From Spirochaetia bacterium (GTDB taxonomy: Bacteria; Spirochaetota; Spirochaetia; Treponematales; Breznakiellaceae), in NCBI GenBank assembly GCA_025997795.1, contig BNVB01000011.1, positions 1 to 48,732 of the forward strand: a stretch of 48,732 nt of DNA, written 5' to 3'. Position 1 is the first letter of the stretch; every line of letters starts with the position of its first letter. The notes below the pieces were generated by a model. That model was not told the origin of the DNA, did not search any database, and saw nothing but the letters and a program-made list of their open reading frames with translations. This document shows positions 33,455 through 40,601 of this stretch, piece by piece. The translations under genes were made by a program, and so were the position numbers.

Positions 33455-34315
33455 TAGGAATTCGTCCCCTATCTGGCGGTCTCCGGCGGTAAAACCAAGT
33501 TTTCGTTCCGGCCTGGCGGAGCCGTGGAAGTCGCTCCCGGCGGTGATACGGAGATCCAGGGACCGGCCCAGTTCTTCCAGCCGCTTACAGGCCTTTACTT
33601 TTGCGGTAGGATGCCAGGCTTCAATGCCATCCAGGCCCTGTTCCTTAAGGGCGGCCAGAAGTCCCGGCAGCCGGCCCCAGGCAACATAGAGAGACAGGGG
33701 ATGGGCCAATACGGCAAGGCCGCCGGCTTCGTGGATAAGCCGGGCCGCTGTTGCAAATGGCAGCCCGGTTTTAGGGACATAAAAGGGCCGTCCCTTACCC
33801 AGCCAGCGTTTAAAGGCCTGTTCCTGGTTTTTTACGATTTTCCGGCTTATAAGAAAGGCCCCAAAATGAGGACGCCCTACCAGCGGTTCCGCGCCGCTGC
33901 CTGCTTTGCCGGTTCCGCCGCCGGCAAAAGCCTTAATTTCAGCATAATCGGCGTTTATTCCAGCGGCCCTCATTTTTTCTACCATCTGCTGGTTTCGCCG
34001 TTCCCGGCCCTCCGTTAAATTCCCCAAGGTTTGCAGGAATGTTTCTGTAGGATGTTCAATGCCCAGGCCCAACAGGTGGAATTCCCCATTAATAGTGGGG
34101 AATTCCGGCTGGCTGCCGTTTATTTCCAGTTCAACTCCCGGAATAAGGCGAATTTTTCGGCTGGCGGCGGCTTTTTTTGCCTCTGCCAGTCCGGCAATAG
34201 TGTCGTGATCCGTCAAAGCCAGCGCCTGGAGCCCCTGAAGGGCGGCTTTTTCTACCAAAGCGGCGGGTTTCAGGTCGCCATCGGAAGCGCTTGAATGGGT
34301 ATGCAGGTCTATCAT
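33443..34315 (-). CDS. PHP-domain phosphoesterase (TrpH/YciV-like)
   Basis: The protein has 290 residues. The metal-ligand motifs occur in order: IDLHTHSSASDGDL, LTDHDT, PGVELE, the histidine in RPHFGAFL, LAHPLSLY and GSDFHG. The family includes RNase AM/5'-3' exonucleases and nucleoside 3',5'-bisphosphate phosphatases. Residues GSQPEFPTING after PGVELEI are not expected in the family and correspond to a perfect 11-bp-arm palindrome in the DNA (34078-34106). The 3' end carries another element. Confidence 0.87.
   Translation of the reverse strand: MIDLHTHSSASDGDLKPAALVEKAALQGLQALALTDHDTIAGLAEAKKAAASRKIRLIPGVELEINGSQPEFPTINGEFHLLGLGIEHPTETFLQTLGNLTEGRERRNQQMVEKMRAAGINADYAEIKAFAGGGTGKAGSGAEPLVGRPHFGAFLISRKIVKNQEQAFKRWLGKGRPFYVPKTGLPFATAARLIHEAGGLAVLAHPLSLYVAWGRLPGLLAALKEQGLDGIEAWHPTAKVKACKRLEELGRSLDLRITAGSDFHGSARPERKLGFTAGDRQIGDEFLGFL
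34078..34106. repeat. Palindrome inside the PHP gene
   Basis: GGAATTCCCCA and TGGGGAATTCC flank the loop TTAATAG. It is read on the minus strand as PEFPTINGEF. The sequence differs from the TTTA-centred elements, but it behaves the same way: an in-frame hairpin at a loop of the protein. Confidence 0.7.
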
Positions 34316-34429
34316 TTACAAGGATTGTAGCAAATCTTTACAAAAAATCACACTAATCGCCGATAATCATATAATGGGTGTAGGGTCGTTGACTGTTTCC
34401 CGCCTGTGATTATAGAATACTAAGATAGG

Positions 34430-35659
34430 ATGGCCTTGGTGTCTGATTTTACATTACAGAATGTGATACTCGTTGGAGGGGAAAACAGTAAAACTCTGGG
34501 GGTAACGGGAGAAAAGATCGTCCCGCCCGGGCCGGGTTGTGTCCTTGATTTAAAGGGCCGGTCCTGCGTATATCCGGGGCTTATCAATACCCACGATCAC
34601 CTCCAGGGGAATTACCGGCCGCCGGTGGGTCCCAAACCGGGGGTGTTTTACCTTACTTGGCTGCCCTGGGACAATGACCTTAAGGCATCCGATACTTTTA
34701 AAGAACGATCCCGGCTGAACCGGGAGGATCTTTATAGCCTCTCCGGTTACAAGTGTCTTTTTTCCGGGGTTACCACAGTAAACGATCACTTCCCCCAAAA
34801 ATTCAACGCCAACATACTGCCAACACTGCCCATCAGGGCAATTCTGGAATATGGCCTGGCCCATGAGGCATCGTCCTACGATCTTAAATGGGGGGACGGC
34901 CTTGAGGTGGAACATGCCAAGGCAATAAAAAACAACTGGCCTTTTATTACCCACCTTGCTGAAGGTTTTGACGAAGAAGCCATGAACGGGGTGAATTATC
35001 TGGAAAGCCGTAAGATATTGGATGATCACTGCCTGTTTGTTCATTGTATTGGTTTTAGCGACGACGATATTAAAAAAGTTGCCAAGGCGGGGGCCAGCGT
35101 TTCCTGGTGCGGATTTTCCAACAAGTTTATGTTTAACGTTACCTGCAAGATCCGCAAAATGATCGAAGCTGGAATAAATGTAACTATTGGAACCGATTCT
35201 TCTGCCACCGGCTCGGCAAATTTGCTGGAAGAAATGCGCTACGACCGGGTTTTGTACCGCGCCATGTATGGCGAGGATCTTCCGGCAGAAAAAATCTTTA
35301 CCATGGTTACCGCCAATGCGGCAAAGGCGTTCCGTCTGGATGATCGCCTGGGTACCCTGGACGAAGGAAAATTGGCGGACCTCCTGGTAATTAAGGCCAA
35401 AAGGGACGATCCCTTTGAAAACCTGGTGGGGGCCGAAATGGAAGACATTGAACTTTTAACCCTGGCGGGAAAACCTATTTATGGCGAACTGCGGTTCCTG
35501 GATATTTTTGGCGGAGAACTTCCTGCGGGTTATACTCAAATTACCGTGGGAAAGCGGCCCATGTTTGTTGCAGGCGATCCCGCAGGGCTGTATAAAACTG
35601 CCCGCAGCAAAATTGGCTTTAAAAAGGTTCTTGATTTTCTGCCCTTTGAGCCGGAGTAA
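34430..35659 (+). CDS. Amidohydrolase (SsnA/chlorohydrolase-like, metal-dependent)
   Basis: The protein has 409 residues. Metal ligands and active-site blocks are visible: PGLINTHDHLQG, FITHLAEG, LFVHCIGFSDDD and TIGTDSSATGSANL, followed by the C-terminal composite-domain motif LGTLDEGKLADLLVIKA. The substrate may be a deaminated nucleobase or triazine-like ring; it cannot be fixed from sequence. The start is ambiguous: the ATG at 34430 has no SD, while GTG at 34439 has AGGA eight bases upstream. A TTGACT-18-TAGAAT promoter lies at 34389-34418. It is 5 bp from the next gene. Confidence 0.83.
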   Translation: MALVSDFTLQNVILVGGENSKTLGVTGEKIVPPGPGCVLDLKGRSCVYPGLINTHDHLQGNYRPPVGPKPGVFYLTWLPWDNDLKASDTFKERSRLNREDLYSLSGYKCLFSGVTTVNDHFPQKFNANILPTLPIRAILEYGLAHEASSYDLKWGDGLEVEHAKAIKNNWPFITHLAEGFDEEAMNGVNYLESRKILDDHCLFVHCIGFSDDDIKKVAKAGASVSWCGFSNKFMFNVTCKIRKMIEAGINVTIGTDSSATGSANLLEEMRYDRVLYRAMYGEDLPAEKIFTMVTANAAKAFRLDDRLGTLDEGKLADLLVIKAKRDDPFENLVGAEMEDIELLTLAGKPIYGELRFLDIFGGELPAGYTQITVGKRPMFVAGDPAGLYKTARSKIGFKKVLDFLPFEPE

Positions 35660-35664
35660 CGAAT

Positions 35665-36684
35665 ATGCCAAAGCCCTTTCAGTACAGGTCAGGTTCGGTA
35701 ATATATTTCCAGGGAGACGCTGCGGAGAAGATTTTTATTGTCCAGTCGGGCAAGGTAAATCTTTCCTACCAGGATACCGAAACCGGCGAAGATGTCCACG
35801 ATCTGGTTCAGCCCGGCGAATTCTTTGGCGTTAAGTCTGCCCTGGGCAGATACCCCCGGGAAGAAAATGCCATTGCCATTCAGGATGCGGCCATTATGGC
35901 CTTTACCGTTCCCGAATTTGAAGCCCTGGCCCAGGCAAATACCCGGATTATTCTAAAGATGCTCAAGGTTTTTTCCAACCAGCTCCGGCGTATTCATCAC
36001 CAGGTAACGAACCTGTTGGAAAAAACCGAAGAAGTTCCGCCCGAAACGGGACTTTTTAATGTGGGCGAATACTACCTAAAAAACAAACGGTATTTCCAGG
36101 CCAAGTATGTGTTTTCCCGGTACCTTACCTACCATCCTTCGGGACGCCATGCTGCCCAGGCGGCAAAAAATCTGGAGCTTTCCGAATCCCAGGCAAGCCG
36201 TATGCCCCAGTCTATTTCCCGTTCTTCCGAACCGGTAAAACCCTCTTCCATACCTTCGGCGGCAGCTTTTTCTGACAGAGGCCCGCAGGAACAGCTGGGA
36301 GATACCGCCAAGGCCTACTACGATGCGGTAAGTATGATTAGCCAGGAAAAATACCAGCAGGCGTACTTGTCCTTCAAAAAAATAGTCGATGCCAATGAAG
36401 ATCAGGAATATGTAGCCAAGAGTTCCTACGAAATTGGCCGCTGTCTTTACCTGCTTAATAAATACGACGACTGCATAAAATATTTTACCGGAATGATCAC
36501 CAAATATCCCCGGCATCCCGATTTGGGGAACGGTCTTTATTTTATGGGGCAATCCTACGAAAAACTGGGCAGGAAGGATCAGGCCGCTACGTTCTACAAA
36601 AAAATTCTTACCATGACCACCGACGAAGACGACGCAATTAACCTTAAAGCAAAACGGGCCCTTAAAGCCCTTATGGGGGAATAA
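35665..36684 (+). CDS. Cyclic-nucleotide-binding domain fused to TPR repeats
   Basis: The protein has 339 residues. Residues 1-125 form a cNMP-binding fold (YRSGSVIYFQGDAAEKIFIV; HDLVQPGEFFGVKSALG). No helix-turn-helix follows. Instead there are two tetratricopeptide blocks (GEYYLKNKRYFQAKYVFSRY; SSYEIGRCLYLLNKYDDCIK; LYFMGQSYEKLGRKDQAATF) separated by a Ser/Pro-rich linker. It probably transmits a cyclic-nucleotide signal by protein contact. It lies one base from the Crp-like gene, which suggests they act together. Confidence 0.85.
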   Translation: MPKPFQYRSGSVIYFQGDAAEKIFIVQSGKVNLSYQDTETGEDVHDLVQPGEFFGVKSALGRYPREENAIAIQDAAIMAFTVPEFEALAQANTRIILKMLKVFSNQLRRIHHQVTNLLEKTEEVPPETGLFNVGEYYLKNKRYFQAKYVFSRYLTYHPSGRHAAQAAKNLELSESQASRMPQSISRSSEPVKPSSIPSAAAFSDRGPQEQLGDTAKAYYDAVSMISQEKYQQAYLSFKKIVDANEDQEYVAKSSYEIGRCLYLLNKYDDCIKYFTGMITKYPRHPDLGNGLYFMGQSYEKLGRKDQAATFYKKILTMTTDEDDAINLKAKRALKALMGE

Positions 36685-36685
36685 A

Positions 36686-37327
36686 ATGGCTATGGATATG
36701 GCCGCCTTTGGCCGTTTTGCCAGAACTTTTCAGGCTGGAGAAATGATCTTTTCTGAATTTGAGCCCGGCGATGCTTTTTACCTGATTCAGTCCGGCCGGG
36801 TGGAATTGGTCAAGATCATCGGCGATATTGAAAAAACGCTGGATATTCTGCAGCCTTCGGATATGTTTGGCGAGATGGCGCTTCTGGAAAATTCCCCCCG
36901 GTCCGCCACCGCCATAGCCCTGGATACGGTTAAGGTGCTGGAATTTAACCGGCAGAATTTTGAAATTCTTATGCTGGGAAATCCCAAGATTGCCCTGACG
37001 CTGCTTAAAATGTTTACCAAGCGTATTTACGATTCCAAGCGGCGTTTTATGATTTTAACTTTGGACGATGATCAGGCAAAAATTGCCGATGTGTTCCTGA
37101 TGCTGGACGAAACCCAGACCAATATTGACAAAACCACTGAACGCAGGGAATTCAATACTTCTGTTGATGATATTGCCCACTGGGCGGGAATGAGTGTTAA
37201 CCAGGCCAGGGATCTAATAAACCACTTTGTAACCCAGCGGCGGATGGAAGTTTTTAGCGATAAAATAGCGGTAAAAAACATTAACGATTTTTCCCGCTTT
37301 GTCGCTTCCAGGCGGAAAAAGAACTAA
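36686..37327 (+). CDS. Crp/Fnr-family transcriptional regulator
   Basis: The protein has 213 residues. The N-terminal cNMP-binding fold (FQAGEMIFSEFEPGDAFYLI; DMFGEMALLENSPRSATAIA) is joined by a long helix to a winged helix (SVDDIAHWAGMSVNQARDLI then NHFVTQRRMEVF). The RSATA motif resembles the phosphate-binding cassette, so a cyclic nucleotide ligand is possible. SD GGGGA precedes the start. The neighbour has the same sensor fold without a DNA-binding domain. Confidence 0.87.
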   Translation: MAMDMAAFGRFARTFQAGEMIFSEFEPGDAFYLIQSGRVELVKIIGDIEKTLDILQPSDMFGEMALLENSPRSATAIALDTVKVLEFNRQNFEILMLGNPKIALTLLKMFTKRIYDSKRRFMILTLDDDQAKIADVFLMLDETQTNIDKTTERREFNTSVDDIAHWAGMSVNQARDLINHFVTQRRMEVFSDKIAVKNINDFSRFVASRRKKN

Positions 37328-37345
37328 GAAGCAAAGGAGACCGCT

Positions 37346-37837
37346 TTGAAAAAGTGCATCTTTGCTGTGGCTGCCGTATTTCTGCATATGGTTTTTACCG
37401 CCTGTACAAACAGCCCCGGCACAAGCGGCCTTCTTAACGGGTACTATACCGCAGAAATGGAGGAATTTGATTCCTACGGCTGGAAAGAGTATATCGCTAT
37501 CTATGTAAATAACGGCCGCATTGTTACCGTAGAATACAACGCAAAAAATGCCAGCGGTTTTATTAAGTCCTGGGATTCGGATTATATGCGCCTTATGAAT
37601 ATTACCGACGGCACCTATCCCAACGAATATACCAGAAATTATGCCACGGCATTGTTACAGTTACAGAAGACCGGCGGTATAGACGTCTTAAGCGGGGCCA
37701 CCAATTCTTACCATACCTTTATCCTTCTTGCCAACGCGGTGCTTGAGCAGGCCCGCAGCGGAACACGGCAAATTGCCTTTGTGCCGGTGCCGCCTGACCC
37801 GCACGACAGAACCGGGGAATCTTCCGGAACGCCATGA
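37346..37837 (+). CDS. FMN-binding-domain lipoprotein
   Basis: The protein has 163 residues and starts at TTG, supported by AAAGGAG seven bases upstream. A signal with lipobox FTAC (Cys20) makes it a lipoprotein. The mature part has the FMN_bind pattern: LLNGYYTAEMEEFDSYGWKE, then IAIYVNNGRIVTVEYNAKNA, and the flavinylation-type motif VLSGATNSYHTF near residue 117. The covalent FMN would require a flavin transferase encoded elsewhere. Its stop overlaps the kinase gene by 4 bp, so it may feed an extracytoplasmic redox or flavin signal to that kinase. Confidence 0.78.
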   Translation: MKKCIFAVAAVFLHMVFTACTNSPGTSGLLNGYYTAEMEEFDSYGWKEYIAIYVNNGRIVTVEYNAKNASGFIKSWDSDYMRLMNITDGTYPNEYTRNYATALLQLQKTGGIDVLSGATNSYHTFILLANAVLEQARSGTRQIAFVPVPPDPHDRTGESSGTP

Positions 37838-40584
37838 AACAGAAACCCGGAAAAACCATTGCTGCCCGGATAACTCTTATTACCGTGTTTGCGGTGCTTA
37901 TGTTTAATGCCTGTCTTGTGGGGGTAATGAATTTTTTCATGAATTCCCTGACAGACCGTATACTGCTCCAAATGTCGCCAAGTTTGGCAAAAATTGCCGC
38001 TCAGGATGTGGAAAGAAGCCTGCAGGTTCTGGCGGAGCGGTTTTTCCTGCTTAAGGGAAATACTACCCTTACCAATCCCGATTTGGAATTAAGCACCGTC
38101 CAGAATAACCTGGAGTTTATTAGTTCCGGAATTGAGTTTGTCTGGCTGGGCTTGTACCATTCCGACGGCACCCTTATGGCAGGAACCAGAGCGAGTCCTC
38201 CGGATATAGCGTTGCATAAACTAACCAGGATGATCCGGGATACGCATAACCTGGCCATTGAAGATACTTCTGTGGGCGGCAAGGGCCTTGAAATTGTTAT
38301 GGGTTTGCCCATGAACGACATGACCTATTTGGCAGGCAGTTACCGTTACGATGTCCTTTCTGATGTTTTAAAAAACATCAATGTGGGGGTCGAAGGAACT
38401 GCCTTTATCATTAATGAAGAGGGAAAATTTGTTGCTCACAAGGATCCGGTTAAAGTGTATAACCAGAAATTTCTGGAAGAAGAACTGGGTACCGGCGAAG
38501 ATATCAAAAAAGAACTAACCTTGATGGAAAAGGGACAAACCGGATCTGCCATTATAAGCAGAGAGCAGGGTAAAACTTTTTTAAGTTATTCGCCCATCAG
38601 GGGAACCAGGTGGTCTTTGGGAATCCTTGTGCCCCGTTCAAGTTTTATTATTCCCCTGCGGGATGCCACCGTGGTAAGCATTATTTTTACCATCATCGCC
38701 CTCTTCGGCTTTATTCTAATCTTTACTGCTCTTATACGAAAAATACTCAGTAATCCCCTTTCGGCAATTATCGAAAGCGCTCAAAAATTAACGGAAGGTA
38801 TTTTTGAAAGTCACCTTGCCCCGGAGATTACCAAAAAAGAAGACGAAATCGGCCGCCTGGGTGAGGCCTACCTTACCATGTCTGAATCGATCAAACAGGT
38901 TATTGGCGATATAAGCAAACTTACCAAATCTGCCCGGTCCGGTTCACTCTATGAGCGGGGAGATCTTTCCCGCCACAAAGGGGATTATTACCGGATCATT
39001 GAGGGCATTAATGTTATGATGGATGTATTTTGCTCCCACTTTGATGTTATGCCCGCTGCCCTGGCGCTGTTTGACGCAGAGGCGGCGCCGATTTACATTA
39101 ATAAAAACATGGCGGATATTCTTAGCCGGCACCATTTTGAATTTGACGATCCCCGGCTGCTTTCTACTATTCTGGCAAAGTCTGACTGGCGGGCCCTTTT
39201 TGATCCCCGCGAAGAACTGGGAGTTTTCCAGGACGAAATGAGCATTACCGGATCCGATGGGGAACTGTGGAAGTATTCGGTGATGCTCCAGAAAATTCTG
39301 GATGAACATTCGGTAATTATGATCCTCCAGGATATTACCCTGCTTACCCGGGCCCGGCTTGATGCGGAAGCGGCCAGCAAAGCCAAGAGTAACTTTCTGG
39401 CCAACATGAGTCACGAGATGCGTACCCCCATGAATGCTATTATCGGCATGACCAATCTGGCAAAATCTTCCGGCGAGGTGGAACGAAAGGATTACTGTCT
39501 GGAAAAAATAGAAAACGCTTCGCACCACCTTTTGGGGGTAATTAACGATGTTTTGGATATGTCTAAAATCGAAGCGAATAAATTTGAACTTTCGTTCCAG
39601 GAATTCAATGTATCAAAAATGATCCAGCGGGTTACCGGGGTAATTACTTCCCGGCTGGAAGAAAAGTGCCAAACCTTTGTGGTAGATGTGGACAAGAACA
39701 TTCCCGCCAATGTGATTGGCGACGAACAGCGCCTGGCCCAGGTTATTACCAATCTGCTTTCCAATGCGGTAAAGTTTACCCCCGAAAGCGGCTCCATACG
39801 GTGCAGTATAAAGCTGCTTAAGCTGCTGGAAGAAACAATTATTATCCAGGTGGAAGTTGCCGACACGGGCATTGGAATTAGCGATGAACAGCAAGAACGG
39901 CTTTTTGCCTCTTTCCAGCAGGCCGATGCCAGCATTTCCCGCCGTTTTGGCGGTACCGGCCTGGGCCTGGCTATTTCCAAACAAATTGTAGAGATGATGA
40001 ACGGAACCATTTGGGTTAATTCCCGGCCTGGGCACGGTTCTGTTTTTTCTTTTTCGGCGGAACTTAAAAAAAGTACGGAAGAAAAAAAAGCAGCGGAAGG
40101 TGAAGAAGAAACCAGCTGGAAGAACAGTTTTAAGGGTTATACCATACTGCTGGCGGAAGATGTGGAGATTAACCGGGAGATCGTTCTGGCCCTGCTGGAA
40201 CCTACGGGAATAAGCGTTGACTGTGCCGAGAACGGAAAAGAAGCCCTGGATCTCTTTAGCGAGAACCCCGGTAAATACCAGATGATTTTTATGGATATCC
40301 ATATGCCGGAGGTTGATGGTTATGAAGCAACCCGGCGTATACGAGCCTTTGAAAGAGAGCTATTGTTAAAAGATCTGGAACATCCTTCGCAAGAGGGTTC
40401 CCCTTTAGGGGATACCCGAAAATCCTTTCGGGTCCCGATAGTTGCAATGACCGCCAATGTATTCCGCGAGGATATAGAAAACTGTCTGGCGGCGGGCATG
40501 AACGATCATATCGGGAAACCGCTGGATTTTAAAGAAGTTCTGGAAAAACTACAGCAATATCTCTGTATAACAAAAACCGCCTAG
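37834..40584 (+). CDS. Hybrid sensor histidine kinase (dCache, HAMP, HisKA, HATPase, receiver)
   Basis: The protein has 916 residues. Two membrane helices flank a Cache-type periplasmic sensor (about 35-280; EGTAFIINEEGKFVAHKDPV). HAMP and a PAS-like segment follow. The kinase core has ANMSHEMRTPMNAIIGM with phospho-His527, NLLSNAVKFTPESG, DTGIGI and FGGTGLGLAISKQIVEMM. The receiver has Asp821 in IFMDIHMPEVDGYEA and Lys in HIGKPLD. Between IRAFERELLLKD and RVPIVAM the chain holds an insertion of about 15-20 residues (LEHPSQEGSPLGDTRKSF), encoded by two hairpins of the dispersed-element type. The stop lies in the loop of a terminator. Confidence 0.92.
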   Translation: MKQKPGKTIAARITLITVFAVLMFNACLVGVMNFFMNSLTDRILLQMSPSLAKIAAQDVERSLQVLAERFFLLKGNTTLTNPDLELSTVQNNLEFISSGIEFVWLGLYHSDGTLMAGTRASPPDIALHKLTRMIRDTHNLAIEDTSVGGKGLEIVMGLPMNDMTYLAGSYRYDVLSDVLKNINVGVEGTAFIINEEGKFVAHKDPVKVYNQKFLEEELGTGEDIKKELTLMEKGQTGSAIISREQGKTFLSYSPIRGTRWSLGILVPRSSFIIPLRDATVVSIIFTIIALFGFILIFTALIRKILSNPLSAIIESAQKLTEGIFESHLAPEITKKEDEIGRLGEAYLTMSESIKQVIGDISKLTKSARSGSLYERGDLSRHKGDYYRIIEGINVMMDVFCSHFDVMPAALALFDAEAAPIYINKNMADILSRHHFEFDDPRLLSTILAKSDWRALFDPREELGVFQDEMSITGSDGELWKYSVMLQKILDEHSVIMILQDITLLTRARLDAEAASKAKSNFLANMSHEMRTPMNAIIGMTNLAKSSGEVERKDYCLEKIENASHHLLGVINDVLDMSKIEANKFELSFQEFNVSKMIQRVTGVITSRLEEKCQTFVVDVDKNIPANVIGDEQRLAQVITNLLSNAVKFTPESGSIRCSIKLLKLLEETIIIQVEVADTGIGISDEQQERLFASFQQADASISRRFGGTGLGLAISKQIVEMMNGTIWVNSRPGHGSVFSFSAELKKSTEEKKAAEGEEETSWKNSFKGYTILLAEDVEINREIVLALLEPTGISVDCAENGKEALDLFSENPGKYQMIFMDIHMPEVDGYEATRRIRAFERELLLKDLEHPSQEGSPLGDTRKSFRVPIVAMTANVFREDIENCLAAGMNDHIGKPLDFKEVLEKLQQYLCITKTA
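40395..40432. repeat. Palindromic element inside the kinase receiver domain
   Basis: GGGTTCCCCTTTAGGGG then ATACCC is the element, with paired arms CCCC/GGGG. A second hairpin CCCGAAA-ATCC-TTTCGGG (40415-40432) follows directly. The plus-strand frame reads CCT-TTA-GGG, avoiding TAG. Confidence 0.7.
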
Positions 40585-40598
40585 CAGCGGCGGTTTTT
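40572..40598. terminator. Bidirectional terminator between the hybrid kinase and glnS
   Basis: AAAAACCGCC and GGCGGTTTTT form a 10-bp stem with loop TAGCAGC. It has T-tracts on both strands, serving the converging kinase and glnS genes. The kinase stop codon TAG (40582-40584) is in the loop. Confidence 0.88.
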
Positions 40599-40601
40599 GT
40601 T

